Source: an uncultured Desulfovibrionaceae bacterium | GTDB lineage: Bacteria; Desulfobacterota; Desulfovibrionia; Desulfovibrionales; Desulfovibrionaceae | DNA: 64,000 bases | Direction: 5' to 3' | Assembly (NCBI GenBank): GCA_949299515.1 | Contig: CASGAP010000012.1 | Location: forward strand, 62,001-126,000 | In this document: positions 45,586 through 54,270 of the stretch, piece after piece | How positions within the stretch are numbered: the first letter of the stretch is position 1 | Layout: the number at the start of each line of letters is the position of its first letter | The notes under the pieces: model-generated | The model's database searches: none | Told to the model about the DNA's origin: nothing | What the model saw: only the letters and a program-made list of their open reading frames with translations | Program-made: the position numbers and the translations under genes

Positions 45586-45861
45586 CTATTGCAGCGGGAT
45601 ATTTTTTTCCCACAATAAATCGGGGCTGTCTTTTTTAGCTTGGGAATAGACCGGAATTTCAAAATAACTATGTGTATTTTCAGGCTGTTTTTCTTCCGGA
45701 AGCAGGTTCCATAACGCAAGAATAAGCGCTCTTTTTTTTATGATATACACAGCGTCCTGACCGTAACACGGATATTCGGACAGTTCAGCCGAAAAGTCTG
45801 CCGGCATTGCGAATTTGTCGGAATCGGCCAAAACAGGCAAAGTGTAAGCAGAAATATTCAT
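45586..45861 (-). CDS. Hypothetical small protein
   Basis: The 91-residue protein has no recognised family. It contains several aromatic residues and a cysteine (ELSEYPCYGQDAVYI) and ends in LLWEKNIPLQ. A strong SD (GGAGGG) stands 5 bases before ATG 45861, which supports it as a real gene even though it is short. It is upstream of the glutaredoxin gene on the same strand. It may be soluble; there is no signal peptide or membrane segment. Confidence 0.6.
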   Translation of the reverse strand: MNISAYTLPVLADSDKFAMPADFSAELSEYPCYGQDAVYIIKKRALILALWNLLPEEKQPENTHSYFEIPVYSQAKKDSPDLLWEKNIPLQ

Positions 45862-46062
45862 AAGACCCTCCGGCTGTTTTAATGCAGTATTCGTACAAAT
45901 TTTATAAAAATTTATTTTTCCAAACAGTTATAAAAAATATTTTTCTAAAAATTTTATGGATTGCGGTAAAAATTTCCGTATTTTCATTTTTTTGACTGTG
46001 ATTAACTTGAAAAAATCTTGTGAATTTTGTACTCTGACACAATAAAACACTGTAAAAACATT

Positions 46063-46848
46063 ATGGACATTTTTGATTTTGACCCGGCATATTTTTTAGG
46101 ATTTTTGCTTACGTTTCTGCGGATGAGCATTGTTCTTTTCATGCTGCCGATTTATGCGGTGGAAGGCTTGCCCGCACAATGGAAAGCGGCATTCTGCCTT
46201 GTTATAACCCTGGCAATTTATCCTGCGGTAAGCCTGGCTCCGGAATCCATGCCCGCACACCCATTTGCCATTGCCCTGCTTGTACTCGGTGAAGTGATAC
46301 TCGGTTTGATTTTGGCATTGTCGGTTCAGATTTTTTTTGCAGGCATTCAGGCAGGCGGCGAACTTATTGCTATGCAGATGGGGTTCAGTATGCTGCAGTT
46401 TGCCGATCCGACTTCCAATACCCAGACAGGTGTTATAGCCCATATGCTTTTTATTGTGTCTTCCCTGATTTTTCTTGTATTTGACGGGCACATTTATCTG
46501 CTCAAAGCTTTTATCGAAACCTATAAATATATTCCTGCCGGAGGGCTCTTTATCAGCCAGACTATTTTTGACCAGATTTTTCTGCTTGCAAATATGCTTT
46601 TTACGCTGGCATTAAAAATCATCGCTCCGGTTCTTGCCGCAATCTTTCTGACCGAACTCGCCTTGGCGTTTATGGGCAGAATGACGCCGCAGATGCATAT
46701 TATGGAACTTGGCTTTCCGCTGAAAATTTTAGTGGGCTTTTTCTTTTTGGGGTCTATTTTTCATCTGCTGACCCTTGATATTCAAAATTATATTATTTCG
46801 TTGGACGATTTATATTTAAATCTCATCAACGCACTGAAACCGAGATAA
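46063..46848 (+). CDS. fliR: Flagellar export protein FliR
   Basis: This inner-membrane component of the flagellar type III secretion gate has 261 residues and about six helices, with the FliR N-terminus MDIFDFDPAYFLGFLLTFLRMS and the conserved FAGIQAGGELIAMQMGF and TELALAFMGRMTPQM. An in-frame TTG further upstream (46027) is rejected because the conserved N-terminus starts at ATG 46063. No strong SD is visible. fliP and fliQ are not in the window; the gene directly downstream is flhB. Confidence 0.93.
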   Translation: MDIFDFDPAYFLGFLLTFLRMSIVLFMLPIYAVEGLPAQWKAAFCLVITLAIYPAVSLAPESMPAHPFAIALLVLGEVILGLILALSVQIFFAGIQAGGELIAMQMGFSMLQFADPTSNTQTGVIAHMLFIVSSLIFLVFDGHIYLLKAFIETYKYIPAGGLFISQTIFDQIFLLANMLFTLALKIIAPVLAAIFLTELALAFMGRMTPQMHIMELGFPLKILVGFFFLGSIFHLLTLDIQNYIISLDDLYLNLINALKPR

Positions 46849-46864
46849 TCAAGAGCTGCTGCAT

Positions 46865-47929
46865 ATGGCAAAAGATCCCAGCAAAACCGAACGGGCAACA
46901 CCCAAACGCAAAAAAAAGCTGCGTGAAGAAGGCAACGTTGCAAAATCCATGGAATTTACCAAAACCTGCACGCTTATCGTAGGCTTTGCCACCATGTATT
47001 TTTATTTGCCGTATGCCTGCGAAAAAATAGGCAATTACTGGGCCGAATGTTTTAATACTTTGGACGAAAACACTATTACCCCTACGGCGGCTTATGCTAT
47101 TTTGTGGGAATTTACAACACAAATGGCGATAATCTGCGGGCCTGTCGTTGCTGCCGTTGCCATATCCGCATATGTATCGCTGCGCAGGCAGGTGGGCGGA
47201 CTGTGGACCAATAAAGTTTTTAAATTCAACTGGTCACGCTTTAATATTGTCAACGGACTGAAAAGACTGTTTTTTTCTGTCGAAACCTATATACGTCTGC
47301 TGAAAGCCGTTGCCATAGCCGCCATAATCGGCTATGTGCCCTGTATGTATATTTTGGGACAAGCTACGGTTTTTTCGGGCCTGTATTACACCAATGCCGA
47401 AGGCTTGGCGCGGTATTTGCTGGAATCAAGCTTTCAAATGGTAAAATATACTATGATCCCCGTGGTAGGCTATGCGATTTTTGACCTTTGGCACAGCTTT
47501 TATCAATATGAAGAAAACAATAAAATGTCCAAGGAAGAAGTTAAAGACGAAATGAAGCAGGCTTACGGCGATCCCGTAATCAAAAGCAAGCAAAAACAAA
47601 AAATGATGCAGTTCATGCAGCAGCGCATGATGCAGAATGTGCCGAAAGCAGATGTCGTCGTTACCAACCCTACCCACTATGCCGTCGCCCTGCAGTATGA
47701 CCCTACCCTATGCCCCGCGCCCATAGTGCTGGCCAAAGGCGTGGACAAAGTGGCGCTGCGCATAAAAGACGTGGCGCGCGAACACGGGGTTCCGATCAAG
47801 GAAAACAAACTGCTGGCACGCAGCCTTTACGCATCTGTAGAAATCGGCGATCCTATTCCTGAGGACCTTTATAAAGCCGTAGCCGCCATTATTGCAGAAA
47901 TTTGGCGTCTTAAAGGCAAAATCAAATAA
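46865..47929 (+). CDS. flhB: Flagellar export switch protein FlhB
   Basis: The 354-residue protein has four membrane helices and a cytoplasmic domain with the autocleavage motif NPTH (VVTNPTHYAVAL), which changes export specificity from rod-hook to filament substrates. The N-terminus DPSKTERATPKRKKKLREEG is typical. It follows fliR by 16 bases. The expected flhA is not the next gene; instead a large protein of unknown function starts 10 bases after the stop. Confidence 0.95.
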   Translation: MAKDPSKTERATPKRKKKLREEGNVAKSMEFTKTCTLIVGFATMYFYLPYACEKIGNYWAECFNTLDENTITPTAAYAILWEFTTQMAIICGPVVAAVAISAYVSLRRQVGGLWTNKVFKFNWSRFNIVNGLKRLFFSVETYIRLLKAVAIAAIIGYVPCMYILGQATVFSGLYYTNAEGLARYLLESSFQMVKYTMIPVVGYAIFDLWHSFYQYEENNKMSKEEVKDEMKQAYGDPVIKSKQKQKMMQFMQQRMMQNVPKADVVVTNPTHYAVALQYDPTLCPAPIVLAKGVDKVALRIKDVAREHGVPIKENKLLARSLYASVEIGDPIPEDLYKAVAAIIAEIWRLKGKIK

Positions 47930-47939
47930 GCGGGTTCCT

Positions 47940-50900
47940 ATGCATACCAATACATTGTTTTTTGACAGACAAGATAAATTCTTTCTGGACAGCGTTAACA
48001 AAAGCATTGATTATAATCAAAAAATCAAAAGCCATTATCAGCTGCGCATTCACCCAAACGGCATTATCGACATGAGCATTTCCCAGGAAATACGCATGGC
48101 AGCAGCTGTTATCAGCCTGCTGGACAGACTGCAGACCAACAATATAAACGAACGCCTGCTTGCTTTGGAAAACCTGCATAATGAAGTGTTGTTTACTGCC
48201 GGTACAAAATTCCGCAGAAATACCGCCCGGGTGCTTATCGAAATAATGAAAGAAATTGTCAGAGCATACGGCGACGAGCAAAAACAGCTGCAGCTTGCGC
48301 ATGATTTCCGCATGGCGGCAACCGGCAAACCCACCATAGTACGCAAACTGCTGCGGCGCTATCACTTGCTGGAAATGCCCGAAGCATGGAATCAGCTTAT
48401 TTTTGACCACCATGTGCACGACGCAAACACAAAAGGCAGAAAATCCCCCACACACCTTATCATGGACGCTTGGGTCAAAGGCATACGGTCGCTGACGGTA
48501 ATTTATTATAATTACGTAAAAGCGGAAACAGCCTTTGAACTTTTAAGCGCCGCGAAAATTATGGGAATAAAAATCCGCATCGGTCTGCTGTATAACATTG
48601 TTTACCGTCAGAAACTTATTGATTTCATATGGGTTCCGCAAGGTTTTTACGGAACTGACGATTTTATGGAATTTCTTGACGAGCCGAATATGAAACAGCT
48701 TATGCAGGACGGCAAACAGATAAGCAGTTGGCGCGAAAAATTTATTTTTAAAATTATTGAGGAATGGAACCAAAATCTCCGTCACAGGATTAATGCGGAA
48801 TTCGGTTTGGAACTGCCGCCGATTTCTGCGGAAGTCTACAAACAGTTTGTCAGCGTGGGACAAAGTTCCGTTCTGCATTTGGCAGAGCTTATCCAAAAAG
48901 ATGCCAACGCCGTGTTGAAACAAAAGGCACAGACTATTAAAGAAAAAATCCTGCACTGTTCCGAAGACCAGGAACTTCTTGTTCTGCACAACGAACTGAA
49001 CAATTACGATAAACTTACCACCGAATATTTTTTGGAAATACTGGAAGACTGCGAACAAAAAATCGACAGGGAAATCATTGCCGAAATTCTTACCGAAGAA
49101 AATTTGGACAATATTCCGCACATTCTCAAATACAGTCCGCACCAGCTTGTTTACAGGCTGAAAGAAATACGTTCCAACGGATGTATTGTGCTGAATCTGG
49201 CAAACTCCACTCCCGAAGAAGTTATTAATCTGCTTTGGGAAACAGACGGCGAAATTACCCATTTGGAAATTTTCAACGTTTATGACTGGCAAAAAGGCAA
49301 TGCCAAGTATACGGTAAAAATTAATGAATTAATGCAAGCCATTAACAATAAAAACACCCCGCTGCTCAAAAGTATTATCCTGCAGCTTATCGAGGACTGC
49401 AAAAACGATACGGAAGCGCATTTGCTCGATATCGAAGAACAGCCGACTTACTACTGCGCCGATACGGCAATTTCTCTTTCCGGCGCAGAACACAATCGCT
49501 TTGCAAAATATGCTGCCAATCCCAAACTGCAGCCTGTAAGCATAGAAGAAAGACTTAAAGCTTTACATCAAGTTTTGCAAAATATTGCAGAAATAATCGA
49601 CTATTACAGCGGAAAGAAACTTTTTACGCGTATGGGTACAGACTCTACAAGCCGTGTCGGCCGTCTGGCAGGCATGGGACTTGCCTATGTGCAGTCCCTG
49701 CCCCTGCGAGCAGTAAAAGAACTGAAAAAAAATTCCAACGAATCAAGGGTAATAATCCCGATTCGCAAAGAAGTGCGCATGGTGGAAACATACATCATGC
49801 CCCAGGCCAACGAACAAATTTCCCTGCTGCGCAAGATACTGCGCAAAATTCCGCTGATAAAAAAACTTACGTATAAAAAACTGCGCAGCTGGACGGATTT
49901 TGAGGCAAACACAACCGTATTCAATAACGGAAACTGTTCCAATGACCTAAAATCTTTTACTTCTTCTAAAGGAAACATTATTACGCTCGGCGGAAAAGGC
50001 CTGCGCACCACAAACGGTTTTGTTGAAAAAAATCCGAAAAATACGCTTTCCAAAATGCATTACCTGAACAGCAAACTCAGCAATGCCATAAAAGTTTTAA
50101 TCGGATTTATTCCTGCGTTTTATTCTTTTCAATATACGCAGGACATTGCGTTTTTGGCTTGGGGCGGAGCGTTTATCTGGTTTTTGATCACGGGGTTCCG
50201 CAATATTCTTCAGGCCATTATGGGGGTCGGCGGTCTGAAGCGTTCGCCGCTCATGCGCTGGAATAACTATGTAAGCTGGAGCAGGCTCTGCGATTCCCTT
50301 ATGTATACGGGCATTTCCGTTCTTTTGCTGGAACTTGTTGTCCGTCATGTCTGTCTTGAAGAAGGATTGGGCATTACCGCTTCAAGCAATCCGCTTTTGT
50401 CGTTTACGGTTATTTCTCTTGTCAACGGATTTTATATCATGGGACATAACTATATCCGCGGATTGCAGACCGAAGCCATTGTCGGAAACTTTTTCCGCAG
50501 TTTTATCGCCATTCCCATTTCTCTTTTTTATAATAATATATTTTTTGAAGCACTGACCGTCATCGGATTCCAGAACGCCGTTGAAATTGCCGTATCGTCA
50601 TCAGCTATTATTTCCAAAGTCGCATCTGATACAGGCGCGGCACTGATTGAAGGCTATGCGGACAAAGAAAGCAATATTTGGCTGCGCCGCTGGGATTACA
50701 AGCTTGCCCATGAAAAACTGTACAGGCATTACACTAAGCTCGAACTGCTTTTTCCCGAACAGGACAGTCTGGAACTGCTGAAAAATCCTCAGTACGTTCT
50801 CAATAAAATAAAAGAAACCAATCATAAGCTCTATACAGCCATGATTGTTAACGCTTTGGACCTTATGTATCTGCACTATTATCAGCCGCGCTCTTTTTCC

Positions 50901-51110
50901 ATGCTGAAAGAAATTGTCAAAAAGCTCTCCGACAACGAAAAACTTGCCTGGCTGCGTATGCAGTATGTGCTGCAGTGTCATAAAGATGTCAGCCAGCTTT
51001 TTATTGACGAAGTGCTGGGCGAAAATTTTTCCAAAGCGTTGTCTTTTTACCTTGACACCCACGAGCAGTATCTGCGACATTTGCAAAAACTTTTTCAAAT
51101 TGAGTATTAG
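47940..51110 (+). CDS. Large membrane protein of unknown function with PHP-like segment
   Basis: The 1056-residue protein has a soluble N-terminal part of about 700 residues and about five predicted membrane helices at about 715-870, then a soluble tail of about 180 residues. Residues 156-161 read DHHVHD, followed by KGRKSPTHLIMDAWVKGI and LLSAAKIMGIKIRIGLL, which resembles the layout of a PHP phosphoesterase domain. The usual second histidine motif is replaced by IYYNYV, so a complete metal site is doubtful. Basic clusters (KILRKIPLIKKLTYKKLR) precede the helices. It starts 10 bases after flhB and is followed 8 bases later by trmL. I do not recognise the family. Confidence 0.7.
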   Translation: MHTNTLFFDRQDKFFLDSVNKSIDYNQKIKSHYQLRIHPNGIIDMSISQEIRMAAAVISLLDRLQTNNINERLLALENLHNEVLFTAGTKFRRNTARVLIEIMKEIVRAYGDEQKQLQLAHDFRMAATGKPTIVRKLLRRYHLLEMPEAWNQLIFDHHVHDANTKGRKSPTHLIMDAWVKGIRSLTVIYYNYVKAETAFELLSAAKIMGIKIRIGLLYNIVYRQKLIDFIWVPQGFYGTDDFMEFLDEPNMKQLMQDGKQISSWREKFIFKIIEEWNQNLRHRINAEFGLELPPISAEVYKQFVSVGQSSVLHLAELIQKDANAVLKQKAQTIKEKILHCSEDQELLVLHNELNNYDKLTTEYFLEILEDCEQKIDREIIAEILTEENLDNIPHILKYSPHQLVYRLKEIRSNGCIVLNLANSTPEEVINLLWETDGEITHLEIFNVYDWQKGNAKYTVKINELMQAINNKNTPLLKSIILQLIEDCKNDTEAHLLDIEEQPTYYCADTAISLSGAEHNRFAKYAANPKLQPVSIEERLKALHQVLQNIAEIIDYYSGKKLFTRMGTDSTSRVGRLAGMGLAYVQSLPLRAVKELKKNSNESRVIIPIRKEVRMVETYIMPQANEQISLLRKILRKIPLIKKLTYKKLRSWTDFEANTTVFNNGNCSNDLKSFTSSKGNIITLGGKGLRTTNGFVEKNPKNTLSKMHYLNSKLSNAIKVLIGFIPAFYSFQYTQDIAFLAWGGAFIWFLITGFRNILQAIMGVGGLKRSPLMRWNNYVSWSRLCDSLMYTGISVLLLELVVRHVCLEEGLGITASSNPLLSFTVISLVNGFYIMGHNYIRGLQTEAIVGNFFRSFIAIPISLFYNNIFFEALTVIGFQNAVEIAVSSSAIISKVASDTGAALIEGYADKESNIWLRRWDYKLAHEKLYRHYTKLELLFPEQDSLELLKNPQYVLNKIKETNHKLYTAMIVNALDLMYLHYYQPRSFSMLKEIVKKLSDNEKLAWLRMQYVLQCHKDVSQLFIDEVLGENFSKALSFYLDTHEQYLRHLQKLFQIEY

Positions 51111-51118
51111 GACAGCAT

Positions 51119-51601
51119 ATGCATATTGTTTTATATAACCCGGAAATTCCCCCGAACACCGGAAATATCGCCAGGCTTTGCGCCGGTACGCAGATAGAGC
51201 TGCACCTTATTGAACCTTTGGGCTTTTCCCTTGACGATAAGAATTTAAAGCGTGCAGGACTTGATTACTGGCCATTTGTAAAACTTTCTGTTTGGAAAGA
51301 TTTTGAAAGTTATCTGAACAAAGCAGGAAAACAGCATCGGCTGGTCATGACAAGCGCGAGAGGCGGAAAAAGCCTGCATATGTTTCAATTCACCCAAAAT
51401 GACGCCTTGATTTTTGGGCCGGAAACCAAAGGGCTGCCGCCCGAAATCCTAAACCTGTCCGAATACAGGGTAAAAATTCCTATTTTCAACACAGTCAGAA
51501 GCCTTAACCTGTCTACAAGTGCCGGAATAATTTTGTATCAGGCGCTTGGCAGTTCCGGTATTCTTGACGAATGGGAACATACCGATATGAACATTATATA
51601 A
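51119..51601 (+). CDS. trmL: tRNA (cytidine/uridine-2'-O-)-methyltransferase TrmL
   Basis: This SPOUT-class enzyme methylates the 2'-O of wobble nucleotide 34 in tRNA-Leu isoacceptors. The 160 residues show MHIVLYNPEIPPNTGNIARLC, LDYWPF and NLSTSAGIILYQAL, which includes the knotted SAM-binding region. It is 8 bases after the large membrane protein gene and ends at the terminator 51601. Confidence 0.94.
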   Translation: MHIVLYNPEIPPNTGNIARLCAGTQIELHLIEPLGFSLDDKNLKRAGLDYWPFVKLSVWKDFESYLNKAGKQHRLVMTSARGGKSLHMFQFTQNDALIFGPETKGLPPEILNLSEYRVKIPIFNTVRSLNLSTSAGIILYQALGSSGILDEWEHTDMNII

Positions 51602-51627
51602 AAAAAAGGGCGAAACGCCCTTTTTTT
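51601..51627. terminator. Terminator between trmL and zraP
   Basis: AAAAAAAGGGCG pairs with CGCCCTTTTTTT around AAA. With A and T runs on both sides it can end transcription from both convergent genes; the trmL stop TAA ends inside the left arm and the zraP stop lies at 51626. Confidence 0.9.
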
Positions 51628-52261
51628 ATAAATCTGCTTCCGGTTCCGGTTTTACTTTTTTGGGTTTTTCCCTGCCGGGTTTTTCATCGTCAAAAAACGG
51701 CGGCATATCCCTGTAAAATTCATGCGGAGGGATACCCTTTCTTATATGGTGAGGCGGCAAGTCATGCGGCCCTCTTCTTTCAAAATTTCCAAAGGCAGGA
51801 CATCCGAAAGCAGGATCTCCGGCAGGAGTGCAGGGCTGGCCGAACTGATTATAATGCGGTTTAAAACATGGGGAAAAATCTTTGTGAAATTCAAAACCGA
51901 AAAGCTCTACCCCATACTTTTCACGGGTTTTTTCCATAAATTCCTGATTAAGTGTTTTTATCTGCCTGTCAAGCATAACAATATCGCGGGCAACTTTGGA
52001 AATCAGTTTCGGTTCGGCGTTGGGATTATGGGTAAACGCTTTATATTCCATATTCCGGATACGTTTTTCGTCTTTGAGTTCCTGAATTTTCTTGATATGG
52101 GCGATATGTTCTTTTTCCCATTTTTCAAACTGAGCTTTATCCTGAACAAAAACCTCAAAAGGTATCGGTTTTTCCGGTTTTGCCATAACATGGCCGTCAG
52201 AAACGGAAAAAACCAAACCTAAAGCCAAGGTGCTGGCAATCAAAATATTTTTTATTTTCAT
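51626..52261 (-). CDS. zraP: ZraP-like periplasmic metal-stress protein
   Basis: The 211-residue protein has a signal peptide (about 1-27) and a helical region (WEKEHIAHIKKIQELKDEKRIR) of the Spy/CpxP/ZraP type. The C-terminal part is rich in His, Pro, Phe and acidic residues (ERRGPHDLPPHHIRKGIPP, with HEFYRD), suggesting metal binding. Family assignment is by overall pattern and by position: it diverges from a ZraS/ZraR-like pair. An almost ideal sigma-54 promoter lies at 52292-52307 in front of it and GGAGAAGCGC precedes ATG 52261. It is probably a chaperone-like zinc or copper sponge. Confidence 0.75.
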   Translation of the reverse strand: MKIKNILIASTLALGLVFSVSDGHVMAKPEKPIPFEVFVQDKAQFEKWEKEHIAHIKKIQELKDEKRIRNMEYKAFTHNPNAEPKLISKVARDIVMLDRQIKTLNQEFMEKTREKYGVELFGFEFHKDFSPCFKPHYNQFGQPCTPAGDPAFGCPAFGNFERRGPHDLPPHHIRKGIPPHEFYRDMPPFFDDEKPGREKPKKVKPEPEADL

Positions 52262-52291
52262 GCGCTTCTCCTTATAATTTTTTATGGGTTA

Positions 52292-52307
52292 AGCAAAAAA
52301 TGTTCCA
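52292..52307 (-). promoter_or_regulatory. Sigma-54 (-24/-12) promoter of zraP
   Basis: On the minus strand TGGAAC, five bases and TTGCT give the GG-N10-GC layout of sigma-54 promoters with TTGCT at -12 exact and TGGAAC at -24 one base off consensus. The start would be about 20 bases before the ATG. Confidence 0.75.
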
Positions 52308-52322
52308 GAATATAAAACAGCC

Positions 52323-52345
52323 TTTTTGCTTGTCATAAGCAAAAA
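52323..52345. promoter_or_regulatory. Palindromic enhancer site, candidate ZraR binding site
   Basis: TTTTTGCTT and AAGCAAAAA are perfect 9-base inverted arms around GTCAT, located about 16 bases upstream of the zraP promoter's -24 element and about 105 bases upstream of the candidate zraS promoter. NtrC-like activators such as ZraR bind such palindromes between divergent sigma-54 promoters. Confidence 0.6.
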
Positions 52346-52348
52346 AGT

Positions 52349-52367
52349 TGTGTAAATTTTTCACACA
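52349..52367. promoter_or_regulatory. Second inverted repeat TGTGT/ACACA between zraP and zraS
   Basis: TGTGT (52349-52353) and ACACA (52363-52367) are inverted around a 9-base AT-rich spacer. It lies directly next to the larger palindrome, and could be an additional activator site. Short arms make it weaker evidence. Confidence 0.35.
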
Positions 52368-52448
52368 TACTGTGCCTGATATGTTACGTTTTTACATACC
52401 TGATGTACGTATAGATCTAATTAGCCGTATTATTTCTGTATAAATTAA

Positions 52449-52463
52449 AGGAATGTATTTTGC
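52449..52463 (+). promoter_or_regulatory. Candidate sigma-54 promoter of zraS
   Basis: AGGAATGTATTTTGC has GG and GC separated by exactly 10 bases, with T-rich sequence before GC as in sigma-54 promoters. The -24 part is only partly consensus. The start site would be near 52474, 20 bases before the ATG at 52495. Confidence 0.5.
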
Positions 52464-52494
52464 AAGCAAAATAAAAAAGGAAAGCAGAGTGCCT

Positions 52495-54258
52495 ATGCAG
52501 AAAAAATTTTTAAAAATAGCTCCTTACCTTGTTTTGCTTATTGTTTTTATGATTGCCTCTTCCCTGTTGGCATGGGATATAAACATTTCCAAAAGCAATA
52601 CGGTTATTTCCACATTCCTGATGAAAGAAAAGGGCCGTTCTGTCCTGCAGACTTTTGAATCCAATATTATCGCTTCCAAAATAACCACAAAAGAAGAGTT
52701 TGACGAACTGCTGCTCAGCTATGCACAGCAGGAAAATATCGAATTTATTGCCCTTACCAACGAAAAAGGCCGTATCCTGACGGCAAACATACAAAACCTG
52801 ATAGGAAAAAACCTGCCCATCAATACTCCTTTTGTCAATAAATTTACGGAACACACGTATATTAATCCGGATTTTCCGTTTACTTCCGCACAGCTGCAGC
52901 AGGCAAAATATTTTATTGTGCAGATGCGGCTTTTTCGGCCGCGAATGCAGCAGGAAGTCATGCAGCATGAAAGTATGCGGCACGGCGGTATGCACGGTAT
53001 GAACGGAAAAAGAATGAGAGTGCGCAGCCAGTTGGAACAGCTCGGCATTGTACAGAATTTCTGCAACGAAACCAATCCGTTGTTTTGGGTTGTCGGTTTC
53101 AATATTAACGAAATTCTTCAGGCACAGCTTTTAGATGACAAAAAATCCGTAATTAATTTCATCGGGTTCAGCTTTTTAATCCTTTTAAGCATACTTTCCT
53201 TTGTGCTGCTAAAAAAATATCAAAAATCCTACCAGGTTATCGAAGAATCCAAAGTCTATTTCGACGGACTGATGACAACTATCCCGCTGGGTATTTTAAC
53301 CGTTGACAAAAACAACACCATAATAACCTGCAATCCCATTGCGGAAAAAATGCTCTGTGCCGAAAATATGTCAGAAACGGACACGCTTGCAGGCAAAAAC
53401 ATCTGTGACTATATCCCCTCCATAGCTTTTATGGATTTTAATAAACCGGTAATCAATACTACCGTAAAAACGGTAAATAATTTGGAAAACAGCTTGGAAC
53501 TCAACAGTTTCAGCATTATTATCGACAATGACCGCAAAGGTATAGGCATTATCCTGCGCGATCTTAGGGAAATTCAAAAACTTCAGGAAGAACTGAACAG
53601 AAAGGACAGGCTTGCTTCATTGGGACAGCTTGCCGCAGGAATAGCCCATGAAATCCGTAATCCGCTCAGCTCCATCAAAGGCTTTGCCAGAATTTTCGAG
53701 GAAAACGCCCGGGAAGGCAGCGAAGAAAAAATGCTGGCCCAAATCATGAACCAGGAAATTTCCCGCGTAGACAAAGTTATTGCTGATCTGCTGGAAATAT
53801 CCAAACCCAATTCCCTCTCACTCCATTCAGTATCATTGAAAAAACTGGTGGAACAGGCACAAAACGCTCTCATTCTCCGTGCCAAGGAACACAATATCCG
53901 CTTTATTAATGATATACAAATCAATGAACTCTGCCTTGACCATGACCGTTTTCTGCAAATTCTGCACAATATTTTCATAAATGCCATTGAAGCCATGAAA
54001 AACGGCGGCACAATCACGGTAAGCGCGGTGCAGGAACAGGATAAAGCCGTTATTGCCATAAAAGATACCGGACAAGGCATTCCGCAGAACAAAATATCCC
54101 AGCTTTTTACGCCGTACTATACTACAAAGGCAAAAGGCACGGGGCTAGGCCTGGTTATTGTGCAGAAAATTATTGAAGCCCATAAAGGTTCGATAAAAGT
54201 TGAAAGTACGGAAAATATCGGAACGACGTTTTACATTACTCTTCCCGTAAACAAATAA
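52495..54258 (+). CDS. zraS: ZraS-like sensor histidine kinase with Met/His-rich sensor loop
   Basis: The 587-residue protein has a membrane helix (about 8-28), a periplasmic domain, a second helix (about residue 220) and a PAS-like domain. The dimerisation box is LAAGIAHEIRNPLSSIKG with the phosphorylated histidine, followed by an HATPase domain (GTITVSAVQ, DTGQGI, GLGLVIVQKIIEAH). Residues 151-174 of the periplasmic part carry six Met and three His (MQQEVMQHES, MRHGGMHGMN), a pattern expected for copper/silver or zinc sensing. An upstream in-frame ATG at 52453 overlaps the candidate promoter, so I use ATG 52495. zraR follows after 12 bases. Confidence 0.88.
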   Translation: MQKKFLKIAPYLVLLIVFMIASSLLAWDINISKSNTVISTFLMKEKGRSVLQTFESNIIASKITTKEEFDELLLSYAQQENIEFIALTNEKGRILTANIQNLIGKNLPINTPFVNKFTEHTYINPDFPFTSAQLQQAKYFIVQMRLFRPRMQQEVMQHESMRHGGMHGMNGKRMRVRSQLEQLGIVQNFCNETNPLFWVVGFNINEILQAQLLDDKKSVINFIGFSFLILLSILSFVLLKKYQKSYQVIEESKVYFDGLMTTIPLGILTVDKNNTIITCNPIAEKMLCAENMSETDTLAGKNICDYIPSIAFMDFNKPVINTTVKTVNNLENSLELNSFSIIIDNDRKGIGIILRDLREIQKLQEELNRKDRLASLGQLAAGIAHEIRNPLSSIKGFARIFEENAREGSEEKMLAQIMNQEISRVDKVIADLLEISKPNSLSLHSVSLKKLVEQAQNALILRAKEHNIRFINDIQINELCLDHDRFLQILHNIFINAIEAMKNGGTITVSAVQEQDKAVIAIKDTGQGIPQNKISQLFTPYYTTKAKGTGLGLVIVQKIIEAHKGSIKVESTENIGTTFYITLPVNK

Positions 54259-54270
54259 TAAGAGGAATAT

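Noticed and set aside
45426-45719. 97-codon frame on the minus strand between the glutaredoxin gene and its neighbour
   Set aside because: It overlaps two better supported genes in another frame and has no SD.
46027-46062. TTG at 46027 as fliR start
   Set aside because: Adds 12 residues absent from FliR homologues, has no good SD, and the conserved N-terminus begins at ATG 46063.
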